Part shown: piece after piece, positions 51,451-58,930 of the stretch
How positions within the stretch are numbered: the stretch's first letter is position 1
How the letters are laid out: each line of letters opens with the position of its first letter
Assembly (NCBI RefSeq): GCF_000424145.1
Contig: NZ_AUJI01000038.1
Coordinates: forward strand, 1 to 60,810
Direction of reading: 5' to 3'
Origin: Butyrivibrio sp. AC2005
GTDB taxonomy: Bacteria; Bacillota; Clostridia; Lachnospirales; Lachnospiraceae
DNA: 60,810 nt
Position numbers and translations under genes: made by a program
The notes under the pieces: model-generated
Told to the model about the DNA's origin: nothing
Databases searched by the model: none
What the model saw: only the letters and a program-made list of their open reading frames with translations

Positions 51451-52797
51451 ATGAATAGCAAAATTGATTTTATTAATGGAGAAACAAATAAGTCACTTAT
51501 CAAGATGTTTGCTCCACTTATGGTAGGCATGATCATGCTAATGATCTATAACATGGTGGATGGTCTGTGGGTCGGAAACCTGCTTGGAGAGCTGGGTATG
51601 TCGGCACTAACCGCTGGAACGGCGATTGTTTTATTTTTAAATTCCATTTCAATGGGTGTTGGTAACGGTATTTCAGTTATGATAGCTAATCTTGTAGGAG
51701 CAGATGACAGGAAACATATTCCGGGGGCAGTAGGGACCGTTATAGCAATGTCCACCATTTTTTCAGTTGTACTTCTCATCTTAGGCGAAGTACTTGTTGA
51801 TCCGATACTGGTTCTTATGGGAACGCCGGAAATTATTTTTTCTGATGCCGCAACATATTTAAAGATCTACTTATTGGGAAATGCAGCATTATTTATCTAT
51901 ATGGTGTTTACATCAATCTTTAGGGCATTTGGTGATCCAATGTTTCAGATGAAAGGTATGATGCTCACAGCAGTGTTTAATGCAGTTGTTGATCCTTTTG
52001 CAATAAAAGCTTATGGACTAGCCGGCGCAGCAATTGTTACAGTGGCTTCTGAAGTTCTATGCCTGGTTTACGCCATTATTTATCACAAAAAGAAAAAGAT
52101 GTTTTCTATGGATTTTAAAAAGATCAATATGAATGATGCCATAACCATGGTCCGTTTATCTGTGCCAACTACAGTACAGTCAATCATGCCGCCACTTAGT
52201 TCTGCTTTTATGATTTCTTTCATCTCCTCATTTGGAATGAACACGATAGCAGGCTTTGGAGTCGCCAGAAATCTTGAACTTATAATGTTTATGCCTACTA
52301 CAGGAATGTGTATGGCAGTGACATCCATAGTGGGACAATGTGTAGGAGCAAAAAGGCATGACAGGGCTATGGATTATCTGAAATCAAGCATGATCATAGG
52401 AGGCTCTCTCATTGCAATTACAAGCGTGCTAGTGATCCTTTTTTCAGGTCAGCTCACAGCAATTTTTGGACAGGGGGCAGAAGTCGCACAGGTAGTATCA
52501 AGGTTCTTTTCAATAATCAGTATTGGCTATGTTCTGTACATGCTCACAAGTTGTATGCAGGGATATATTACGGGAGTTGGTAAGCCGGGAATGGCGATGG
52601 TTCTTTTGGTTCTTTATTACATAGTGTTCAGAATTCCAACTGCCTATATTTTTAAACAGCTCTTTGGCTTAAACGGAGTATGGTTTGCATTTTTGATAAG
52701 CCATATTTTATCTGTGATAGTGGCTTTTGCAATGGTATCCTATATACAAAAGACATATTCAGCAGAGTATCGTATTTGTCACAGATTAGGAGCGTAA
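51451..52797 (+). CDS. MATE family efflux transporter
   Basis: The 448-aa protein has 12 predicted transmembrane helices and the DinF/NorM-type segments MIYNMVDGLWVGNLLG, GVGNGISVMIANLVGA, AFGDPMFQMKGMM and CMAVTSIVGQCVGAKRHDRA. It would export drugs or metabolites by Na+ or H+ antiport. AAAGGAGG precedes the ATG. The marR gene 3 bp after the stop and the operators upstream suggest induction by its substrates. Confidence 0.93.
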   Translation: MNSKIDFINGETNKSLIKMFAPLMVGMIMLMIYNMVDGLWVGNLLGELGMSALTAGTAIVLFLNSISMGVGNGISVMIANLVGADDRKHIPGAVGTVIAMSTIFSVVLLILGEVLVDPILVLMGTPEIIFSDAATYLKIYLLGNAALFIYMVFTSIFRAFGDPMFQMKGMMLTAVFNAVVDPFAIKAYGLAGAAIVTVASEVLCLVYAIIYHKKKKMFSMDFKKINMNDAITMVRLSVPTTVQSIMPPLSSAFMISFISSFGMNTIAGFGVARNLELIMFMPTTGMCMAVTSIVGQCVGAKRHDRAMDYLKSSMIIGGSLIAITSVLVILFSGQLTAIFGQGAEVAQVVSRFFSIISIGYVLYMLTSCMQGYITGVGKPGMAMVLLVLYYIVFRIPTAYIFKQLFGLNGVWFAFLISHILSVIVAFAMVSYIQKTYSAEYRICHRLGA

Positions 52798-52800
52798 GAT

Positions 52801-53256
52801 ATGAAACACTACAAGGAACTTGCCTGGTTAATGGAGCGAATCATCCATAAATACATTCAGTATGAAAAAAAGCCTCAGGTTTACTGCAAGGATATAATCC
52901 TTACTCAGCCTGAGATCCATACAATAGCCATAGTTGGTGATAGTGAGGGGATCAACATCACACAGCTTGCCAAGGTGCGCGGAATCACTAAGGGCGCTGT
53001 ATCACAGATGGTCAACAAGCTCGTGGACAGGGATCTTATGGAGAAGAGAGTGTCTCCCGATTCAGATGCTGCGATTTGCCTGTATCTTACAAAAAAAGGT
53101 AAAGCGGCAAGGAATGATCACCGCAAGATGCATGAAAACATGGGAACTATGTATGAAGCTATGCTCGACCAGATACCTGAAAGTACTTTGGATAGCATGA
53201 GGCAGTTCCTTGAAGCTTTTGACAGAGCGCTTGATGATATGGATAAATCAGTGTAA
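52801..53256 (+). CDS. MarR family transcriptional regulator
   Basis: The 151-aa winged-helix protein has NITQLAKVRGITKGAVSQMVNKLVDRDLMEKR (recognition helix and wing, residues about 53-85) and dimerisation helices at both ends. It is co-transcribed with the MATE exporter and probably represses it through GTATAG...CTATAC sites. The last codons, AAA TCA GTG TAA, are themselves the repeat box R9. Bases 52965-53256 are duplicated at 57005-57295. Confidence 0.93.
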   Translation: MKHYKELAWLMERIIHKYIQYEKKPQVYCKDIILTQPEIHTIAIVGDSEGINITQLAKVRGITKGAVSQMVNKLVDRDLMEKRVSPDSDAAICLYLTKKGKAARNDHRKMHENMGTMYEAMLDQIPESTLDSMRQFLEAFDRALDDMDKSV

Positions 53257-53262
53257 AAAGCA
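53245..53262 (+). repeat. Repeat box R9 forming the marR stop
   Basis: AAATCAGTGTAA followed by AAAGC: only the box of the repeat family is present. It supplies the last three codons and the stop of marR. Confidence 0.7.
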
Positions 53263-53344
53263 GGTTAATGAAAATATAAATAATTCATGACTACAGGTAT
53301 CTGAGGATTCAATGACACACAGAACGATATACCACGGATATAAT

Positions 53345-53398
53345 CGTGAAGGTGGTAGAACAGTTGGATCAGGCCGTGTTGCTACAATCATCGAGTAA
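53345..53398 (+). pseudogene. tuf: 3' end of an elongation factor Tu gene
   Basis: The codons read REGGRTVGSGRVATIIE and stop, which is the invariant C-terminus of bacterial EF-Tu. Upstream the frame loses similarity at once (GYN instead of RFAI). The intact terminator that follows probably belongs to the parent tuf gene. The gap 53257-53644 otherwise holds R9 and the GGTACC repeats. Confidence 0.88.
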
Positions 53399-53434
53399 TC
53401 CGGACTGAATAGTTCAAACTATTAGTAAAATCAA

Positions 53435-53465
53435 GGCTTCCGAGAGTTTTCTCGGGAGCCTTTTT
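53435..53465 (+). terminator. Terminator behind the tuf remnant
   Basis: GGCTTCCGAG (53435-53444) and CTCGGGAGCC (53451-53460) form a 10-bp stem with one G-T pair, followed by TTTTT. Confidence 0.9.
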
Positions 53466-53502
53466 ACGTGGTGAAAATGTTAAACTAATGATGTAAAAAA
53501 CG

Positions 53503-53545
53503 TTTTTGGTACCATTTTGGTACCATTTTTTAGGGCTCCGGTACC
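53503..53545. promoter_or_regulatory. Three GGTACC motifs upstream of the potassium channel gene
   Basis: TTTTGGTACCA occurs twice in direct repeat with an 11-bp period (53504-53514, 53515-53525), and GGTACCAAAAA follows in inverted orientation at 53540. Spacing of one helical turn suggests an operator. The protein is unknown. Confidence 0.5.
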
Positions 53546-53650
53546 AAAAAAAGATTTCTTTACAAAAATCCTTTAAATGCGGTAAAGTTTAAATATAAAC
53601 ATAAGTCTGTAATTGCGACTGCAAAGAGTTACCAATCATAAGGGATGACT

Positions 53651-55324
53651 ATGAAAAATAAGAGATCGTTAAAGGACAGAATTCGTGATTTAAAGCTTAC
53701 CCATGCCGTAAACAAAGGTGCGGGAGGTTCTGTTTTCAAGCGGATGTTTTTCATGATTCGCCGCTATATTGGAATACTTCTGGTAATATTTGCTTCTTAT
53801 GTTGCTCTACTGGTTTTACTGGTAGAAATAGAAAAAAAAGATCCGAATGCCACAATCCATACCCTTGAAGAGGCATTCTGGTATTCTGTGGTCACTCTGA
53901 CTACCATAGGCTATGGTGATTTCTATCCAGTTACTCATGCAGGTCGGTTCATAGCGTCTGTATTTGTCATACTCGGTATCGGTCTTTTAGGCTTCTTCCT
54001 TGGCTTCATGATGGAATTTGTTTCCCGTGTAAAGCCTATCATTCAGCTTTCCATACAAACAGCAAAGCCCTGGTATATATTTACTGATCAGTCGCAATAT
54101 GCAATGATTTTTGCTGACAATATTAAAGCGGTGCGCCCTGATGCAGTAATTATATATTCAGGTACTAAAGATGCAGGGAAAACCTCAAGAGCTATCGCAG
54201 TGCAGTGGTCACCGGGGGAGCTTTTGGAACGCCGAGGATCTTTGTATGATGCTCATCTTATGTGCATGAAGGACAATGAAATGGAAAATTTCCTTGATGC
54301 AATAGAGCTATCTGATACTGGCGCTCCTATAGTCTGTCTTGCCAATTTTACACCTGCTTATCATCCGATGAATATAAATTTCTTCTCATTATCGGATTGT
54401 ACGGCTCGTCTATTTTGGCAACAATATCCAATAAAAAAGAAAAATGAAAATATTATTCTTATAGGCTTTGGCTCTGCGGGTAATGAGCTGCTTGACAGGG
54501 CACTTGAACTAAATGTCTTGTATGATGGACAGGCAATATCCTACCATGTATTTGGTGATTCCGGTGAATATTGCAGAAATCGCAAAGAATTAAATAAAAT
54601 GGTCAGCCTAAATGAACTGTCTGAAACAAGAGACAGTATTGTGTTCCACGATACTCCTTGGAATACTGATGAAAAGCTTCTTTCTGAAGCGGACCGTATT
54701 ATTTTGTGCAGCGATTCGGAGATGGAAAACATTTCTATTCTTCAGACTCTTCAAAAATTTTTCCCGTTCAGAGGAGAAGTGTATATTTACAACAGTAATG
54801 TAAGAAGTGTTGCAACGCCGTTTGGTCAGACAAGAGATGTACTTACGCCTGCTTTTGTATTGCATAACACTTTGACTGATATGGCGTTATGCCGTCATGA
54901 AATGTTCAGATTCTATGCAGGTGGAGATATTCCTATGTGGGAAAACTTAAACAGTCTGATCAAGGATATACACTATATTACAACTGATCATATAAGTCTA
55001 AAGGTTCGCATGCTTCTGGGCGACGAGGCTCCGAATCTTCCTTTTGACGATATTCCCTCTAGTATACTGAGGCAGGCTTCTGCAGCAAGAAATGAGCTTT
55101 CCGCTGAACAAAGTGAAGCTTTGATAAGGCTTGAGCATGAACGTTTACTTCGTTTCTATTACCTTCATAATTATCGTTATGGCGAAACTGCAAATGATGA
55201 AATAAGAACCAATAACATGCTAAGATCCTTTGATAAATTGACCGATCATGAGAAAAAGATGGTGGAAATAAGCTGGTTACTGCTTGATGAATTGGCATCA
55301 CACAAAGAAGCAAAGGGGAGATAG
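53651..55324 (+). CDS. Two-helix potassium channel protein with cytosolic nucleotide-binding-like domain
   Basis: The 557-aa protein has two transmembrane helices (about 33-53 and 100-122) around a pore with selectivity filter TTIGYGD. Its long cytosolic part includes an RCK/TrkA-like Rossmann segment (NIILIGFGSAGNELLDRAL near residue 270). It is thus an ion channel, probably for K+, gated by a cytosolic ligand. ATG 53651 is favoured over ATG 53645, as AAGGG is 7 bp before the former. Confidence 0.9.
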   Translation: MKNKRSLKDRIRDLKLTHAVNKGAGGSVFKRMFFMIRRYIGILLVIFASYVALLVLLVEIEKKDPNATIHTLEEAFWYSVVTLTTIGYGDFYPVTHAGRFIASVFVILGIGLLGFFLGFMMEFVSRVKPIIQLSIQTAKPWYIFTDQSQYAMIFADNIKAVRPDAVIIYSGTKDAGKTSRAIAVQWSPGELLERRGSLYDAHLMCMKDNEMENFLDAIELSDTGAPIVCLANFTPAYHPMNINFFSLSDCTARLFWQQYPIKKKNENIILIGFGSAGNELLDRALELNVLYDGQAISYHVFGDSGEYCRNRKELNKMVSLNELSETRDSIVFHDTPWNTDEKLLSEADRIILCSDSEMENISILQTLQKFFPFRGEVYIYNSNVRSVATPFGQTRDVLTPAFVLHNTLTDMALCRHEMFRFYAGGDIPMWENLNSLIKDIHYITTDHISLKVRMLLGDEAPNLPFDDIPSSILRQASAARNELSAEQSEALIRLEHERLLRFYYLHNYRYGETANDEIRTNNMLRSFDKLTDHEKKMVEISWLLLDELASHKEAKGR

Positions 55325-55377
55325 TAACAGACATAGGCAGGAATTAAATATAAACCTGATAATTGCAGGAGGTTTGG

Positions 55378-55803
55378 TTGTCGGTGAAAACTATTTTGCA
55401 GGGAAAAGAAGTAATTCCATATCTTGCAGATATATATAATCAGCTATATGTTATGCCGGGCATTGAAGGTGCAAAGGAGAAATATGAAGCGATTGTAAAG
55501 CGCGGAAAAAGTGCACCGGAGAAGGTGTTGTCACACTTTTTATTATCGGAGTATGACAAGATAGAAGTAGTCGGGACTCCTGCAGGAGACGTTAAGATTG
55601 TGACGCTATATGAGCGGCGCGATTTTGAGACCTTTTTACAGATAATGGCTAACAGATGTACTGTGAAGGATATCCCTGAGACTCAGGGGGCAGCTATCAT
55701 TGATGGCATTATAAACTGGCGAAGGATAGAGGCGCATAGAGATGAGTTTGTAAAAGACGAGCTTGAAAAGGGTAACGAGATACCTGACTGGAATGCGGAT
55801 TGA
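55378..55803 (+). CDS. Hypothetical protein, possibly truncated at its C-terminus
   Basis: The ~141-aa protein starts at TTG 55378 or GTG 55384 behind AGGAGG. It is helical with the segments IPYLADIYNQLYVMPG, GVP-like VVGTPAGDVKIVTLYERRDFE and ETQGAAIIDGIINWRRIEAH. I do not recognise a named family. The related proteins I recall from Lachnospiraceae seem longer after INWRRIEAH, so the ~70-bp repeat that follows the stop at once may have replaced the original end. That is an inference. Confidence 0.6.
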   Translation: MSVKTILQGKEVIPYLADIYNQLYVMPGIEGAKEKYEAIVKRGKSAPEKVLSHFLLSEYDKIEVVGTPAGDVKIVTLYERRDFETFLQIMANRCTVKDIPETQGAAIIDGIINWRRIEAHRDEFVKDELEKGNEIPDWNAD

Positions 55804-55808
55804 AGAAA

Positions 55809-55875
55809 GAAGGCGCCATCTGCAAAGCGGATTTGAGATGTGAAGACCGAATTGCTGCCGACCAAAGAGAGGGAG
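55809..55875 (+). repeat. ~70-bp dispersed repeat, copy 4
   Basis: Aligned with the copies at 35428 and 4941. The hairpin is ATCTGC-AAA-GCGGAT, keeping pairing through a T-G wobble. It starts 5 bp after the preceding stop. Its frame continues for 24 codons to a TAA at 55949 (EGAICKADLRCEDR, then MDPFEIGIM), with GAGGGAG ahead of an ATG at 55884. Confidence 0.82.
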
Positions 55876-55957
55876 CAATACATATGGACCCTTTTGAGAT
55901 AGGAATTATGCTGGAGGATAATAAAGAGAATGTAGAGAAAGATTTGTAAATAATATG

Positions 55958-56014
55958 TTGACATGTTGGTCTATGAGGTATAGACTAAAAATATGAAGTC
56001 GATAGGGGATAGAC
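55958..56014 (+). promoter_or_regulatory. BlaI-type promoter with two 17-bp operators
   Basis: TTGACA (55958-55963) and TAGACT (55981-55986) are 17 bp apart. GTCTATGAGGTATAGAC (55969-55985) covers the promoter and GTCGATAGGGGATAGAC (55998-56014) follows. Both have the form GTCnAT-N5-ATAGAC and stand directly before the BlaI-type gene, so autoregulation is likely. Confidence 0.85.
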
Positions 56015-56029
56015 CAAAAGGAGGCCAGC

Positions 56030-56386
56030 ATGGCAGTTGAATTAGGGGAAGTTCAGATGCAGTTTGCCAAGCTTATATGGGAGAAGGAACCGGTTGGCTC
56101 CGGTGAGCTTGTGAAAATGTGCGCTGACGAATTCGGGTGGAAGAAATCAACCACCTATACTGTTCTTAAAAAGCTCTGCGAGAAGGGCTTGTTTCAAAAT
56201 GTGGATGGCGTAGTCACGTCCATGATTTCCGAGGATGAATTTTATACCAGGAAAAGCAAAGAGTTTGTAGAGGAGACCTTTGGAGGATCGCTACCTGCTT
56301 TTCTTGCGGCATTTACATCAAGGCAGAAGCTTTCAAAAAAGGAATTGGCTGAGATAAAGAAGATAATCGAGAATGCGAAGGAATGA
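56030..56386 (+). CDS. BlaI/MecI/CopY family transcriptional repressor
   Basis: The 118-aa winged-helix protein has QMQFAKLIWEKEPVGSGELVKMC and WKKSTTYTVLKKLCEKGLFQN as the DNA-binding part (residues about 7-60). The C-terminal dimerisation helices end KKELAEIKKIIENAKE. In most genomes a BlaR1-type membrane protease sensor follows; here only a short 3' fragment remains. AAAGGAGG precedes the ATG. Confidence 0.93.
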   Translation: MAVELGEVQMQFAKLIWEKEPVGSGELVKMCADEFGWKKSTTYTVLKKLCEKGLFQNVDGVVTSMISEDEFYTRKSKEFVEETFGGSLPAFLAAFTSRQKLSKKELAEIKKIIENAKE

Positions 56387-56431
56387 TGTCGTTTGCCGTG
56401 ATGAGTATAGACTGAAGACATAGAACTCTAA

Positions 56432-56950
56432 GGAATAAGAGGCATAGAGGCAATTGACTATACCAAAAACGGTTTTGGTGAATACTTGAATGAACATGCA
56501 AAGACAGATCCGAATGGTCTTTACAGCAAGTACTTTGATCCGGTAGAATCCGCAAAGTATCTGCTTAATCTCTCTGACGATGGGGCAAAGGTTGTTGTGA
56601 CAAAATCAGAGGATAGAGCTGACGGAACAATAGTATCCATCAAATTTGTAAAGGAAAACAAGTTCATGGATATTCTGATGATAAAGCCCTGGGGCGATGA
56701 TGGTATTTATGTTCCCAAGATGAAGATGCCCAGTGGATCATATGGCGAGAAAAACTATGAACTGCTTAATGATGAAATAGGAAGTTTGCAAGGGGATGAA
56801 TCAGCATCGGAAGAGGATAAGAGCAATCTTCTTTACACGGAGAATACGGATGAAGAGATTTTGAATCTTCCTTATTCTGGTGGCATGGAGGAGGTTCAGG
56901 ATGTAGATGAACCCGCAGAGTATGAGATAGTTAGCGGAGATGAACCGTAG
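56432..56950 (+). pseudogene. 3' fragment of a gene behind blaI, possibly a BlaR1-like sensor
   Basis: The frame is open from 56432 without a ribosome site (first starts TTG 56486). It encodes about 170 residues: AIDYTKNGFGEYLNEHAKTD, SKYFDPVESAKYLLNL and FMDILMIKPWGDDGIYVPK, then an acidic tail. I recall this kind of segment from C-terminal extensions of BlaR1-type proteins of Clostridia, and position after blaI agrees, but no membrane or protease part is left. A further GTATAGACT at 56405-56413 may be a stray half operator. Confidence 0.55.
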
Positions 56951-56972
56951 ATAACCGATGAGAACGAATCGG

Positions 56973-57004
56973 AAAAAAAAGACTCCAAATAAGTGCGAGG
57001 AGTC
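56973..57004 (+). repeat. Partial repeat R10 fused to marR sequence
   Basis: AAAAAAAAGACTCCAAATAAGTGCGAGGAGTC matches the right half of R8 with one change, but its T-run is replaced by marR sequence starting at 57005. The junction therefore lies at the foot of the repeat stem. Confidence 0.85.
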
Positions 57005-57295
57005 GCTTGCCAAGGTGCGCGGAATCACTAAGGGCGCTGTATCACAGATGGTCAACAAGCTCGTGGACAGGGATCTTATGGAGAAGAGAGTGTCTCCCGA
57101 TTCAGATGCTGCGATTTGCCTGTATCTTACAAAAAAAGTAAAGCGGCAAGGAATGATCACCGCAAGATGCATGAAAACATGGGAACTATGTATGAAGCTA
57201 TGCTTGACCAAATACCTGAAAGTACTTTGGATAGCATGAGGCAGTTCCTTGAAGCTTTTGACAGAGCGCTTGATGATATGGATAAATCAGTGTAA
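57005..57295 (+). pseudogene. MarR regulator, duplicated 3' part with frameshift
   Basis: These 291 bases copy 52965-53256 with a one-base deletion after the A-run (AAAAAAAGT for AAAAAAAGGT) and a few substitutions. The first ~52 codons are missing and the frame breaks before the dimerisation helix. The preserved stop is again the AAATCAGTGTAA box. It lies just before an EFR1 gene with a MarR operator. Confidence 0.92.
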
Positions 57296-57330
57296 AAAGC
57301 AAAATAATCAGTGTAATTCATGTTTTCTTT
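57284..57330 (+). repeat. Degenerate repeat R11
   Basis: Two boxes, AAATCAGTGTAA and AATCAGTGTAA, about 25 bp apart and followed by GTTTTCTTTT, but without a convincing stem. Confidence 0.65.
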
Positions 57331-57340
57331 TCTCCAAAGG

Positions 57341-57355
57341 GTATAGTAACTATAC
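57341..57355. promoter_or_regulatory. MarR-type operator before the EFR1 gene
   Basis: GTATAGTAACTATAC is a perfect 7-1-7 palindrome of the same type as 51422-51436, 33 bp before the EFR1 start. It suggests control by the MATE-linked MarR. Confidence 0.8.
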
Positions 57356-57388
57356 AGTCTATTGTTTAACACATTTGGAGGATATTGA

Positions 57389-58135
57389 ATGAAAACCTTG
57401 TATTTCAGCTCAACTGGAAATTGCTTGTATGTGGCCAAGTGCTTGGGAGGAGAGTGTTTATCTATTCCCAAGCTGATCAAACAGGGAATCTATGAGATAA
57501 AAGATGATGTTGTGGGTATAGTATTTCCGGTTTACGGGCTTTGTATACCACCATATATTGAGGAGTTTTTGCAGAAACTGAAGGTGGAGTGCAACTATCT
57601 CTTCGCCATAGCAACTTACGGATGTTTTGCCGGATCTGTTTGCAACGAGGTAAACAAGATTACTCTGGCAAATGGAAGAAAGTTCGACTATATTAATTCT
57701 GTTTTAATGGGCGAGAACTGCATTACTTTTGCTGACATGAAAAAACAGGAAGGCGATAGCAAAAAGCAGCAGGACGCAATTGACCAGATAGTGGGCGATA
57801 TAGTTGAAAAGAAAAAGTACGTTAAAAGAAATTCGCTTTTAAGCAAACTTATTACAAGCAGTCACAAGAAAAAGTATGAGTTTCCAAAAGGAATCGGTAT
57901 TACAGAAGAAGTTACCGTGAACGATGCGTGTACGGGATGTGGTACATGTTCAAGACTTTGTCCAATGGGAAATATACATATTGAAAATGGTCGTCCACTC
58001 TTTTCAAAGAGCTGTATAAGCTGCGGAGCATGTATCCAGAACTGCCCTAATAATGCTATCCACCATAATAGAGAGAAAAGTTCTGCCAGATATAGGAATC
58101 CACATATAGAAATTGGTGAGCTTTTAATTTCTTAA
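57389..58135 (+). CDS. EFR1 family flavodoxin-ferredoxin fusion protein
   Basis: The 248-aa protein has an N-terminal flavodoxin-like domain (LYFSSTGNCLYVAKCLGG; IVFPVYGLCIPPYIEEFL). Two C-terminal 4Fe-4S motifs follow from about residue 180 (CTGCGTCSRLCPMGNI; CISCGACIQNCPNNAI). It is a cytosolic electron carrier. GGAGG precedes the ATG. The MarR operator upstream links it to the efflux operon, perhaps as part of a response to redox-active compounds. Confidence 0.92.
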   Translation: MKTLYFSSTGNCLYVAKCLGGECLSIPKLIKQGIYEIKDDVVGIVFPVYGLCIPPYIEEFLQKLKVECNYLFAIATYGCFAGSVCNEVNKITLANGRKFDYINSVLMGENCITFADMKKQEGDSKKQQDAIDQIVGDIVEKKKYVKRNSLLSKLITSSHKKKYEFPKGIGITEEVTVNDACTGCGTCSRLCPMGNIHIENGRPLFSKSCISCGACIQNCPNNAIHHNREKSSARYRNPHIEIGELLIS

Positions 58136-58157
58136 CGATGAAAAATGGAGAAAAAAT

Positions 58158-58781
58158 ATGAGTAATTACACAATTAGATTAGAAGAAAAGAAAGATTATA
58201 GAGAAGTTGAAAATTTAGTAAGAGAGTCATTTTGGAACGTTTATCGTCCTGGATGCAGTGAGCACTATGTAATTCATGTGCTCAGAGATGATCCAGCATT
58301 TATTCCTGAACTCGATTTTGTTATGGAGCAGGATGGAAAGCTGATCGGACAGAACATGTTCATGAAAACTTTCATTGAGTCTGATGATGGAAGGACTATT
58401 GATGTGCTTACCATGGGCCCAATTGGAATTACACCTGAACTTAAGAGAAAAGGTTATGGAAAGGCTATCTTGGATTATTCCCTTGAAAAGGCTGCAGAGA
58501 TGGGATTTGGAGCAGTTCTTTTTGAAGGAAATATCGGATTCTACAGCCACTGCGGATTTGACTATGCAAGCAAGTTTGGAATCAGATACCATGACCTTCC
58601 GGAGGGCGAAGATGCGTCATTTTTCCTGTGCAGAGAATTGATCCCGGGATATCTTGATGGCATCACAGGGGTATATCAGACCCCTAGGGGATACTATGTT
58701 GAAGACTCAGATGTCGAGGAGTTTGACAAGACATTCCCTCCGAAGGAAAAATTAAAGCTTCCCGGACAGATTTTTGATTGA
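58158..58781 (+). CDS. GNAT family N-acetyltransferase
   Basis: The 207-aa protein has a YhbS-like layout: IRLEEKKDYREVENLVRESF, then TMGPIGITPELKRKGYGKAILDYSLEKA with the acetyl-CoA loop, and VLFEGNIGFYSHCGFDYAS. ATGGAG precedes the start and the gene follows EFR1 by 22 bp, so the two may be co-transcribed. Confidence 0.88.
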   Translation: MSNYTIRLEEKKDYREVENLVRESFWNVYRPGCSEHYVIHVLRDDPAFIPELDFVMEQDGKLIGQNMFMKTFIESDDGRTIDVLTMGPIGITPELKRKGYGKAILDYSLEKAAEMGFGAVLFEGNIGFYSHCGFDYASKFGIRYHDLPEGEDASFFLCRELIPGYLDGITGVYQTPRGYYVEDSDVEEFDKTFPPKEKLKLPGQIFD

Positions 58782-58799
58782 TTACAGGAGATGAAAAAA

Positions 58800-58892
58800 A
58801 TGAAGATCTTAGTGCTTAACGGTAGCACCAAGAGAGAAAAGAGCGATACCATGAATATAACCCGTGCTTTTTTAGATGGGATGTATTATTAA
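58800..58892 (+). pseudogene. NADPH-dependent FMN reductase/flavodoxin gene, first 30 codons only
   Basis: ATG 58800 (CAGGAG upstream) encodes MKILVLNGSTKREKSDTMN, the FMN phosphate loop of this family, then RAFLDGM and a stop. A complete protein has 170-210 residues. A CPBP protease gene starts 39 bp later. Confidence 0.82.
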
Positions 58893-58930
58893 GTAAGAGC
58901 ATAAAGTCATGAGAATAGTGGGGGATTTAA

